Source: an uncultured Pseudomonadota bacterium (lineage in GTDB: Bacteria > Pseudomonadota > Alphaproteobacteria > RF32 > CAG-239). From it: 53,471 nt of DNA. Shown here piece after piece: positions 7,301 through 15,135 of this stretch. A program made the translations under genes and the position numbers. The notes under the pieces were generated by a model. That model saw nothing but the letters and a program-made list of their open reading frames with translations. It was not told the DNA's origin and searched no databases. The DNA lies in the NCBI GenBank assembly GCA_949295915.1, contig CASFNB010000016.1, positions 1 to 53,471 of the forward strand. The letters run 5' to 3'. Every line of letters starts with the position of its first letter. Position 1 is the stretch's first letter.

Positions 7301-10300
7301 TTAATCCTTGCCGTTACCAAACTTATCCTTGAGCGCGGCAAGTCCGGCCAAACTATTGACGACACTTTCGCCTTTTTTATTTTTCTTGACTTCTTTCTTG
7401 GCTTGCTTCAAAAGCTCTTTTTCGTCCACAACCGGTTTTTCGGGTTCATAATCTGCAATATCGGCAAGAAAATCATAACGATTATCGACCCATTCGCCTT
7501 TCTTTTCGTCATAATAGGTTTGTGCATTAGATTTATCAATAAGACCAATAACTTTATCCTTAACCTTATTAAACAATTCTTGCTCTTTTTTCGGCGCATA
7601 AAGAATATCACCGTTAGGCATCGGAAGATCCAATTCTTCCATAACATTCATGGTAACAACGGTATATCCCCAGTTACGTCTTTCTTTTCCGACTGCGGTG
7701 AAATAATCGATGCCGTGTGTCGGCTCATCATCATAAAAGTCAAGCAACTTATCGGCAGCAACTTTATCAACTTGAGCCAGTTTTTTCTGAATTTCCGCTT
7801 TTTCTTTGGCTTCCTCGGAAAATTTCTTGATTGTGGAATTGACAAACGGCTTAGCCTCCGCATCTTCTTCAAAATACTTGGTAACAAATTCACCAACCTC
7901 TTTAGGCGAAAGAATAACCGCTTCTTCTTTTTCCTTTTCTTCTATGGCTTTTTGAATAGCCTCAGCCATTTGAGCCTGTTTTTCCTCATCTCTTATTTTT
8001 TTGAGTTTCAACTCTTCGGTTTTTTTCTCAAAAGCGGCAATTTTGATAGCCGATAATTCGTCTGAGTTTGGAATGACCGGAAGTTCCGATTTATTATTTT
8101 CAAGATAACGAGCAATATTTTCGGTAATTGTTTTATTATCCATGGAAATAATGTCGGTAAGCGAAGCCAAAATATTTTGCTTCAAAGTCGCAACGGCTTC
8201 TTCATGTTTTCTTTTTTCTTCGGCTATACGGCGTTCTTCCTCTCTGCGTTTTTCTTCTGCAAGGCGTTTTTCTTGCTCAATTCTGGCCTGTTCTTCCTGT
8301 TGCTTGCGACGTTCTTCCTCGGCTTTGCGTTTAAGTTCTTTATCTATTCTTTCTTGCACGAAATCTCTTGATTTCAAGATTTTATCCGTATCTCTGATAA
8401 TGCTTTGGACGCGCGTATCATCACGGAGTTTTTGTCCCAAGCTGGTCCAAATATCTTTCAAGACACCTTTTTTGCTCTCATCCAAATTAGTAGCAATATA
8501 TCCCATAAATTCTTTCAATTCTTGGCTTTTATTTTCTTTTAAGGCTTTAGAAAACATCATGTTGAAAGGCATCGCCTCAAACTTATCTCTGAAGAAACCG
8601 GCTTTGGTAAACGGACTTGCGCCGTTATTAAGAGCAGCAACGGTAGCTTCTTTTTTCCAATACTGCAAAGTTTCGTTCAAAAAAGTGGTATGAGAATCAC
8701 TTGAGAAATGAAAAGGTTGATCTTGCAAAAACTTAGCTTCAAAATCATATTGAGATAAATCTCTGTCTTCCAATTCAATACGAACAGCTCTTCTTTTGCT
8801 GTCATAATGAATCAACTGATAAGCCAAATGAGGCTTAAAATCATATCCCAATTCATGCAATTTCTTCATGGCATTATCGCTGATGTTTTCGCTTCGACGC
8901 GCTTTATCGAGCATATATTCCAAATCTTTTTTAGAAATTGCCGGATTTTTACCATATTTTTCCAACATAAAATCAAGAGTTTCACGCTCTGAAAAATAAT
9001 GATTTATTTCGGCTTTTTTCCAATCTATATTTGCATTTTTAATAAAATCATCCACATATTTTTGGACTTTAGGATCTTTTCCGCTATCAGATTGAGCACG
9101 ATAAATAAAATCATGTAAGCATTGATATTTCTGTTCTTCGCTATCAAACTTATATCCGCGTTTTAAGATTAAATCAACCGTTTCAAAATTTTGCTTCATA
9201 AGCAAATCCGGAACATCGGAAATAGTCTTTAACGTATCGCCGTACTTATTAAACTCTGCCTCCAAAACGTCATCATGACGCAAATTTTTTCTTAGATATT
9301 CAATCTCTTTTTGTTCACGAACACCCTGCATATAACGGACAGCAAAAATTTTTTTTAGCCCATTATTATAAAGATTTTCAATAAAAACTTCCGAGCCAAA
9401 CTTATTGATATATTTATTGACCAAATTCAAAATATCTTGATATTCAGGTTCAACATTAAAATTTTCATCACATTCGATTGAAGCATTTTTTATAATACCC
9501 TTACTCTGCTCCACTGGCAATTTTAAAAATTCATCGATATATTCATGAGCAATTTTTCTTATATCTTTCTTTCGACATAAAATATCAAAACGAGAAGAGC
9601 CGATTGGATATTGTTCAGCCCAAGTTTCTTTAACGTTTTCAATATTTTCGCCAAACAATTCTTGATATTCTTTTTTAAGCTCAGGACCGGACTTTGAACC
9701 TTGAGCATACAACCAAGCATCTTCATAAACTGCTTTGAGAATATCTTTATTGAGTTCTTCTTTATGGGCAAACAAAAAGTCAGCACTTTCTCCCGAGCGG
9801 TTAATTATGCTTTTTAATGTATTTCTGTTAAGAATTTTCCCTTGTAATGCTCTATTTTGCATATAAAAAATTCTCTTTTGTTTATAACCATATATATCAG
9901 ATAAAAGAACTTCATCTTCGGTAGTAATCACAGAATCAATAATCGGCAAAAATTGCTTATTCCAACCTTTATCGGTAAGCATACCATTTTCATCAAAAGA
10001 TAAATCATCAACAAGAAAATCATAGGATCTGGTACTTTTAACTTTTTTCACAAACTCATCATAATGCTCGGCAATCAACTCATCATACTGCTTTTTATCC
10101 CACAATTTATCAAAATAGGTTTGCCCGTCAAAGTTCAACTCATAAATGCTTTTTCCCAACATTTCTTTAGAAATGGCATCTAACTTCTGACGAAATTCGA
10201 CATCCTCCTGAGCCATTCCCAAATGAGAAGGATAATAGGTATCAAAATCATACCCATATCCGATAACAACATTCTTATTAAACCATCCATCTTTGATAAT

Positions 10301-10924
10301 TTTTTTGGCTTGTTCGGAAGTAAACGCATGTGGATGAGCCATCAAAAGGTTAATTTGTAAAAGGTTTCTGTCTTCGGAATGAAGTTTTTCAACCATAGAT
10401 TTAATGTGTTCATCAGACAAAGCCGGATTTTTAGCTATTTTATCAAAATCAAAATCTTCTGAGAACCTAAGATAATCAACAAATAAGTCAAAAATACCAT
10501 CTTGGCTAAAATCTTTAATATCTTCATAAAAATAATGGGAAACTCTTCTTTTAAAAGCAGCTTGCATTAAATTTTTTTCTTCAGTGTGCGCTGCATATGG
10601 ATTTTTTGTTTTTTTATCATATTCACTATCATAAATAGTCAATGTCATTATTGTAGAATCATAATCAGGGAAAAGCTCTTTATAATTTGGAAACAAATCT
10701 GAAGAAAAATCATAATATTCATAACGTCTATGATAATATTTAAACGCATCTTTGGCTAATTTCTCCGAGCTAAAATCAAGTTGTCTGGCTTTTTCATCAG
10801 CGAGTTGCCAAAATTTTTGATATTCTTCCTCTTTAATTCTTTCGTATTCTTCAGCACGACTTCTCAGTGCTATGGCTTCTTGTCCGGCTCTGCTTTGTTG
10901 CCACATTCTACTATATTGATCCAT
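7301..10924 (-). CDS. Very large orphan protein, paralogue of the 809-aa protein
   Basis: This 1207-aa protein is not recognised. It starts behind GGGAGAAG and has no signal peptide. Residues 1-740 are mainly helical and charged. A segment near residues 760-880 (FSSDSHTTFLNE, ALNNGASPF, LGQKLRDDTRV) has a clear counterpart in the protein at 15136-17565 and somewhat recalls degenerate ankyrin helices. Residues about 880-950 form a long KEKR-rich coiled coil. The C terminus has another helical section ending in a Lys-rich tail. It is co-transcribed with DUF2062. A structural or host-interaction role is possible but unsupported. Confidence 0.8.
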   Translation of the reverse strand: MDQYSRMWQQSRAGQEAIALRSRAEEYERIKEEEYQKFWQLADEKARQLDFSSEKLAKDAFKYYHRRYEYYDFSSDLFPNYKELFPDYDSTIMTLTIYDSEYDKKTKNPYAAHTEEKNLMQAAFKRRVSHYFYEDIKDFSQDGIFDLFVDYLRFSEDFDFDKIAKNPALSDEHIKSMVEKLHSEDRNLLQINLLMAHPHAFTSEQAKKIIKDGWFNKNVVIGYGYDFDTYYPSHLGMAQEDVEFRQKLDAISKEMLGKSIYELNFDGQTYFDKLWDKKQYDELIAEHYDEFVKKVKSTRSYDFLVDDLSFDENGMLTDKGWNKQFLPIIDSVITTEDEVLLSDIYGYKQKRIFYMQNRALQGKILNRNTLKSIINRSGESADFLFAHKEELNKDILKAVYEDAWLYAQGSKSGPELKKEYQELFGENIENVKETWAEQYPIGSSRFDILCRKKDIRKIAHEYIDEFLKLPVEQSKGIIKNASIECDENFNVEPEYQDILNLVNKYINKFGSEVFIENLYNNGLKKIFAVRYMQGVREQKEIEYLRKNLRHDDVLEAEFNKYGDTLKTISDVPDLLMKQNFETVDLILKRGYKFDSEEQKYQCLHDFIYRAQSDSGKDPKVQKYVDDFIKNANIDWKKAEINHYFSERETLDFMLEKYGKNPAISKKDLEYMLDKARRSENISDNAMKKLHELGYDFKPHLAYQLIHYDSKRRAVRIELEDRDLSQYDFEAKFLQDQPFHFSSDSHTTFLNETLQYWKKEATVAALNNGASPFTKAGFFRDKFEAMPFNMMFSKALKENKSQELKEFMGYIATNLDESKKGVLKDIWTSLGQKLRDDTRVQSIIRDTDKILKSRDFVQERIDKELKRKAEEERRKQQEEQARIEQEKRLAEEKRREEERRIAEEKRKHEEAVATLKQNILASLTDIISMDNKTITENIARYLENNKSELPVIPNSDELSAIKIAAFEKKTEELKLKKIRDEEKQAQMAEAIQKAIEEKEKEEAVILSPKEVGEFVTKYFEEDAEAKPFVNSTIKKFSEEAKEKAEIQKKLAQVDKVAADKLLDFYDDEPTHGIDYFTAVGKERRNWGYTVVTMNVMEELDLPMPNGDILYAPKKEQELFNKVKDKVIGLIDKSNAQTYYDEKKGEWVDNRYDFLADIADYEPEKPVVDEKELLKQAKKEVKKNKKGESVVNSLAGLAALKDKFGNGKD

Positions 10925-11020
10925 TTTTCTTCTCCCGATTCTTGTTTTATTTATATTCAGTAAATCAGATATTTCTTAATATATCACAAACAAAATATTT
11001 TGTCTATTTTTTTTATATAC

Positions 11021-11051
11021 AAAAAAAGCCTTTCCGATAGAGGAAAGGCTT
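11021..11051 (-). terminator. Terminator of tRNA-Gln(CUG)
   Basis: On the minus strand AAGCCTTTCC, a short loop, GGAAAGGCTT and then a run of T. It begins six bases after the tRNA 3' end. Confidence 0.9.
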
Positions 11052-11056
11052 ATATA

Positions 11057-11130
11057 TGGCTGCTTCGCCTGGACTCGAACCAAGATTGACGGAGTCAGAA
11101 TCCGCTGTCCTACCATTAGACGACGAAGCA
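11057..11130 (-). tRNA. tRNA-Gln (anticodon CUG)
   Basis: On the minus strand a full cloverleaf is visible. The acceptor strands are TGCTTCG and CGAAGCA, with discriminator G and encoded CCA. The anticodon stem GCGGA/TCCGT holds loop TTCTGAC with anticodon CTG. GGTTCGAGTCC forms the T-arm. A strong terminator follows at once. The two open frames that cross this position on either strand are artefacts. Confidence 0.95.
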
Positions 11131-11214
11131 ATAACATTAACATTGCATAATATCTATGCCTTTTTATTGCTCTTGTCAAATGGTTTGTTCCATACCTTCG
11201 CAAAAAAATCCCTC

Positions 11215-11243
11215 TTGCCAAAAGCATTTTTTCATGCTCTAAT
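11215..11243 (+). promoter_or_regulatory. Putative sigma-70 promoter for the 41-aa ORF and GNAT gene
   Basis: TTGCCA at 11215-11220 and TCTAAT at 11238-11243 with 17-base spacing, 50 bases upstream of the 41-aa ORF. Confidence 0.45.
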
Positions 11244-11292
11244 AATTATAGAGGAAGAACATTTCTTTCTCAAAAACAAAAGGATATTTATT

Positions 11293-11418
11293 ATGAAAAA
11301 ACGTTCAAAACATATTTCAAAGAAAGGAACTCAGGCCGATTCAGCCGAGCCTCCGAAACGTAATTTTTGCTTTAACTTTTCTTTTAATGAGGACTGCGTT
11401 GCTCTGAAGGAGGTGTAA
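11293..11418 (+). CDS. Small 41-aa basic ORF, translationally coupled to GNAT
   Basis: ATG at 11293 opens a 41-residue frame with a basic N terminus (MKKRSKHISKKG) and a hydrophobic-acidic end (NEDCVALKEV). It stops at TAA one base before the GNAT start. The GNAT ribosome-binding site GGAGGTG lies inside its last codons, so its translation could expose or block that site. It may be a genuine small protein or a leader peptide. The longer frame starting at 11056 is not credible because it runs through the tRNA antisense. Confidence 0.5.
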   Translation: MKKRSKHISKKGTQADSAEPPKRNFCFNFSFNEDCVALKEV

Positions 11419-11419
11419 G

Positions 11420-11959
11420 ATGCTTACCTTCAGATATACGATTTGTGCCGATGACATTAAAAAAGTCAGAGAAATTTCCGCCTCTGCCCCCAATTTTGAT
11501 GAAGACTGTGTAGATATTACCGCACATCTGGCAGATGATGCTTTATATCAGGCAGAACACCCCGAAGATGGTGATTATCCGCATGATACCAACTTCATCT
11601 TTGCCGAATTGGATGGCATAACTTGTGCTTATGCCTGCTATGGTGAAATTGCCGATTCTGACGGAACTTTTGAGCTTTATTGGCTGGCAACCCATGCCCA
11701 ATATCAAGGTCGCGGTATCGGCAGACAGTTAATTACCAAACTGGTTGAACACATAAAAGCTTTAGGCGGACGCAAACTTTACTTAAAAACCGACAGCAAG
11801 CCCGAATATAAAGCCACCCGAAAATTTTACAATTCATGCGGCTTTACATTAGAGGCGACCTTAAAACAATATTACGACCGTCATGATGACTGCTGTATTT
11901 ACGGTATGTGTCTTGATGATTGTGATTTGGAAGGTTTATGCCTAAATGCTGCCGAATGA
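11420..11959 (+). CDS. GNAT family N-acetyltransferase
   Basis: The 179-aa protein has the acetyl-CoA-binding signature QGRGIGRQLITKLVEHIK near residues 95-112, then KLYLKTDS and a KFYNSCGF beta-bulge segment, as in GNAT enzymes. The substrate cannot be read from the sequence. GGAGGTG lies eight bases before the ATG. The N-terminal segment is rich in Asp/Glu, and the C terminus is Cys-rich (DDCCIYGMCLDDCDLEGLC), which is unusual for the family. It ends before a strong hairpin shared with convergent aspS. Confidence 0.9.
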   Translation: MLTFRYTICADDIKKVREISASAPNFDEDCVDITAHLADDALYQAEHPEDGDYPHDTNFIFAELDGITCAYACYGEIADSDGTFELYWLATHAQYQGRGIGRQLITKLVEHIKALGGRKLYLKTDSKPEYKATRKFYNSCGFTLEATLKQYYDRHDDCCIYGMCLDDCDLEGLCLNAAE

Positions 11960-11960
11960 T

Positions 11961-11989
11961 AGATATCCCGGGTAAACCCGGGGATATCT
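11961..11989. terminator. Strong hairpin between convergent GNAT and aspS genes
   Basis: AGATATCCCGGGT-AA-ACCCGGGGATATCT is an almost perfect stem of about 13 bp. The downstream plus-strand side has CTATTTTTT, giving a weak U-tract; it probably terminates both convergent genes. Confidence 0.75.
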
Positions 11990-11994
11990 ATCAA

Positions 11995-13767
11995 CTATTT
12001 TTTATCTTCGACCGGAACCACGTTGATATGCAGTTCTTTGAGTTGTTGCTCGGTTACATAGTTTGGAGCTTGCATCATCAAGTCTTGCGCCTTACCATTG
12101 AGCGGGAACAAAATCACATCACGGATAATCGGCTCATCCAAGAGCAACATCACCAAACGGTCAACACCATAAGCAGAACCGGCGTGCGGAGGAGCACCAA
12201 ACTTAAATGCGCTTATCATACCACCGAACTTGTTATCAACCACGCTGTTGTCATAACCGGCAATTTCAAAAGCTTTGTACATAATTTGAGGTTCATGGTT
12301 ACGAACCGCACCGGACAAAAGCTCAACGCCGTTGCAAACAAAGTCATATTGATAAGCCAAAATATCCAACGGATTTTTGTTCAACAAAGCATCCATACCG
12401 CCTTGCGGCATCGAGAACGGATTGTGAGAAAATTCAACCGCACCGGTTTCTTCATTTTCTTCATAGAACGGAAAATCGACAATCCAGCACATTTTGAAAG
12501 AGTTTTCATCAATTAAACCTAACTCCTCGCCAACTTTGTTACGCAAACGCCCGCTGAACTTATCAAACTTCATGCCTTTGCCGACCATAAAGATAACGGC
12601 ATCACCATCTTTAGCGCCAAAGTTTGCTTTGAGTTCGTTCAATTTTTCTTCACTCAGGAGTTTGGCAATACCTTTGGCGCCGGCTGAAGCAAAAGCCACA
12701 TAAGCAATACCGCCCATCCCCTCTTCTTTAGCATAAGCATCGAGCTTATCAAAGAAAGAACGCGGTTTTTCGGCAATACCTTCAACCACCATGGCTTTAA
12801 CGGTTTTGCCTTCTTTAACCAAGCCGTCATAAACACCGAAGCCGCTGTTGCCGAAGAATGAAGTTGCATCTTGCAAAATAAGCGGGTTACGCAAATCGGG
12901 TTTATCGGAACCATATTTAGCCATAGCTTCGCGAAACGGAATATGAATAAACGGAGCTTGGTCAACTTTTTTACCATTGGCAAATTCATTAAAGATGGCA
13001 CCCAAAGTATGCTCAATAACCTTGAACACATCTTCTTGAGTAGCAAAACTCATTTCCATATCCATCTGGTAGAACTCACCCGGAGAGCGGTCGGCACGCG
13101 GATCTTCATCACGGAAACACGGTGCAATTTGGAAATATTTATCAAAGCCGGAAACCATTAATAATTGTTTGAATTGTTGCGGTGCTTGCGGCAAAGCGTA
13201 AAATTTTCCGGGATTAATACGAGAAGGAACCAAAAAGTCGCGCGCCCCTTCCGGAGAAGAAGCGGTCAAAATCGGGGTTTGATACTCGGTAAAGCCCTGC
13301 TCGCGCATCAACTCACGCGAACGCTGAATAACGGCGGAACGGAGCAAAATGTTTTTATGAATACGGTCTTTACGCAAGTCAAGGAAACGATATTTCAAAC
13401 GCAATTCTTCCGGCGCATCGTCTTCAATCGCTACTTGGAAAGGAAGAACATCTGCTTGAGAGTGGATTTCCAAAGCACTGACGGCAATTTCAATATCACC
13501 GGTCGGCATATTTTTGTTCACGCTTTCACGCGCAATTACTTTACCTGTGATACCGATAACCGATTCGGGACGGATGGCTTGGATTGTTTCAAACAAATCG
13601 GAATGACTATCAAACACACATTGCGTAATTCCGTAATGATCTCGCAAATCCACAAAGCACAAGTTTCCGAGATTACGTTTGCGGTGAACCCAACCGGCGA
13701 GTTTCACCTTTTTATTAATATCTGCGGCACGAAGTTCGCCACAGGTATGTGTACGATAGCAATTCAT
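11995..13767 (-). CDS. aspS: Aspartyl-tRNA synthetase
   Basis: The 590-aa product is a bacterial-type class IIb synthetase. It has an N-terminal anticodon-binding OB fold ([24 protein letters not shown]), the class II core with motif 2 [19 protein letters not shown], a bacterial GAD insertion (about 290-420) and motif 3 [13 protein letters not shown]. It attaches Asp to tRNA-Asp. At the position of His31 in non-discriminating enzymes it has Leu33 (RNLG), as in tRNA-Asp-specific enzymes. That would predict a separate route for Asn-tRNA; this is an inference from one residue. It converges on the GNAT gene. Confidence 0.97.
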   Translation of the reverse strand: MNCYRTHTCGELRAADINKKVKLAGWVHRKRNLGNLCFVDLRDHYGITQCVFDSHSDLFETIQAIRPESVIGITGKVIARESVNKNMPTGDIEIAVSALEIHSQADVLPFQVAIEDDAPEELRLKYRFLDLRKDRIHKNILLRSAVIQRSRELMREQGFTEYQTPILTASSPEGARDFLVPSRINPGKFYALPQAPQQFKQLLMVSGFDKYFQIAPCFRDEDPRADRSPGEFYQMDMEMSFATQEDVFKVIEHTLGAIFNEFANGKKVDQAPFIHIPFREAMAKYGSDKPDLRNPLILQDATSFFGNSGFGVYDGLVKEGKTVKAMVVEGIAEKPRSFFDKLDAYAKEEGMGGIAYVAFASAGAKGIAKLLSEEKLNELKANFGAKDGDAVIFMVGKGMKFDKFSGRLRNKVGEELGLIDENSFKMCWIVDFPFYEENEETGAVEFSHNPFSMPQGGMDALLNKNPLDILAYQYDFVCNGVELLSGAVRNHEPQIMYKAFEIAGYDNSVVDNKFGGMISAFKFGAPPHAGSAYGVDRLVMLLLDEPIIRDVILFPLNGKAQDLMMQAPNYVTEQQLKELHINVVPVEDKK

Positions 13768-13840
13768 ATCAAAACCTCACATAAAATTTTTATCATTTTT
13801 GCTTTTATGTTGTAGACTCAAAACAAAAGAAAAGCAACAA

Positions 13841-13875
13841 AAAAAGAGCTATGACTTGGGTCATAACTCTTTTTT
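13841..13875 (-). terminator. Terminator downstream of two small orphan genes
   Basis: AAAAAGAG(C/T)TATGAC stems around a CTTGGG loop with A/T tracts on both sides. It can work in either direction but only the minus-strand genes at 13890-14969 run into it. Confidence 0.8.
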
Positions 13876-13889
13876 CTTAAATTAAAATC

Positions 13890-14408
13890 TTAAGCGATTT
13901 TTTCGGCAGAAAAGAAAGTCGGATTTGATTTTGTAAAATGTTTACAAATCTTCCGCACATTTTCGAACCAATATTCATCGGGCATTTCGGTATGTCCTCT
14001 GAATTCCACCCAAGAGGCATCCTGCGTTTTATGACAAGAGATTATAACCGGATAAAACTTATTGGTTTCTTTCCATGAAACTTCTTGCCATTTTTCGGCC
14101 CAACGACTTGCATCCCGAAAGTTACCATACACAGGCAAAACAAAGCTGTTACATTCTGACTGTGGCAAGATGACGGAAAAATCGACAGCTTTCGGCACTT
14201 TCCAAAAATCTTTTTGCTGAGCCGCAAATTCCTGTAGCAATTTTTCGATAGGAGCATCATCGCTCAGTTCCAAAACCTGAACATTTTGTTCATCCGCACC
14301 GGTAACAACCTTTGCATCGACAATTTTCAACTCTGGATATTTTTCCAATACTTGCTGAAGTTGAGCCGCTTCGGCAATCACTAAAAAATAAGATTTTAAA
14401 GTGTACAT
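13890..14408 (-). CDS. Hypothetical protein
   Basis: This 172-aa protein is unrecognised. It is soluble, with no signal peptide or membrane segment, and has an alpha/beta look: YFLVIAEAAQLQQVLEKYPEL, then a beta-rich middle with SVILPQSECNSFVLPVYG and WVEFRGHTEMPDEYWF. It starts 18 bases after the 180-aa gene, forming a two-gene unit with the terminator at 13841-13875. Its start has only a weak ribosome-binding site. Confidence 0.65.
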   Translation of the reverse strand: MYTLKSYFLVIAEAAQLQQVLEKYPELKIVDAKVVTGADEQNVQVLELSDDAPIEKLLQEFAAQQKDFWKVPKAVDFSVILPQSECNSFVLPVYGNFRDASRWAEKWQEVSWKETNKFYPVIISCHKTQDASWVEFRGHTEMPDEYWFENVRKICKHFTKSNPTFFSAEKIA

Positions 14409-14426
14409 AGTAAAAAAATTTATAAG

Positions 14427-14969
14427 TTAGAAATTAGATTTAATATCACAACGCTCGAATTTGATTTCGGAAGCCACCCACTCGTTCTGTTCGGGTTGAA
14501 TATGATGAATAAATTGCAACATCATCATAATCCAGGCATCATCCGGCTGTTGAGAATAAGACAAGAAACGAATTTGCTTTTTATTGGGAATTTCATAAAT
14601 GGCAAAATTCAGTTTTTTCAAATCATCGGCAGATAAACCGGCCACCACCTTGCTACACTGACACCACACGGCATAAAGCTGAGGATCATCATCGAACTGC
14701 ATGGTAAAGGAGCAAATTTTAGCCTTTCCTTCAGGATTATATGCCGGATAACAATATCTTACGGCAGCATCTTTGGGAAAACTTTTCAAATATTCATGCA
14801 AAGCTTCCGCGGATAAAAGGTCAAACACGGCATAAGCCTCTTCTCGGCAACGAATACCGTTCACTAAAGCGACATAATTGACACAATCGACCGGCATTTG
14901 AGCAAGAAATCCGTTCACCCGATTAGACGGCATCAAAACGATGGCGGGAAATACATTCTTATTTTCCAT
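14427..14969 (-). CDS. Hypothetical protein
   Basis: This 180-aa protein is unrecognised. It looks soluble and alpha/beta, with several Cys (residues 30-50, and CSFTMQFDDDPQLYAVWCQC) and Trp. It is the first gene of a pair with the 172-aa orphan; both are about the same size and lie between two large paralogous proteins, but I could not see convincing similarity between them. It follows an AT-rich leader of about 165 bases containing a terminator for the gene upstream. Confidence 0.65.
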   Translation of the reverse strand: MENKNVFPAIVLMPSNRVNGFLAQMPVDCVNYVALVNGIRCREEAYAVFDLLSAEALHEYLKSFPKDAAVRYCYPAYNPEGKAKICSFTMQFDDDPQLYAVWCQCSKVVAGLSADDLKKLNFAIYEIPNKKQIRFLSYSQQPDDAWIMMMLQFIHHIQPEQNEWVASEIKFERCDIKSNF

Positions 14970-15084
14970 AACTTTAAATTTTAAAATTTTATAATAAGGT
15001 TGATAATCACTATAAAAATATTTTTAATGGCAAAGTTGTAACACATTTTTAGACAAAATCAAGCTTTTTTAAATTCAAAAACAA

Positions 15085-15110
15085 AAAGCTTGAGAAAAAT
15101 CTCAAGCTTT
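15085..15110 (-). terminator. Terminator of the 809-aa gene
   Basis: AAAGCTTGAG-AAAAAT-CTCAAGCTTT, a perfect 10-bp stem, followed on the minus strand by TTGTTTTTG. Confidence 0.8.
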
Positions 15111-15135
15111 AATGAATAAACGCTAAGACCTTGTA

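Noticed and set aside
7283..8693. Long plus-strand frames opposite the 1207-aa gene
   Set aside because: Phe/Ser/Leu-rich shadows of a Lys/Glu-rich gene with no ribosome-binding sites.
10976..11227. 83-aa minus-strand frame
   Set aside because: It reads the sense strand of tRNA-Gln(CUG) and its terminator.
11056..11418. 120-aa plus-strand frame beginning before the 41-aa ORF
   Set aside because: Its first part is the complement of tRNA-Gln(CUG); only the ATG at 11293 onward is plausible.
13890..14969. The two small orphan proteins as paralogues
   Set aside because: Similar length but no convincing shared motif by eye.
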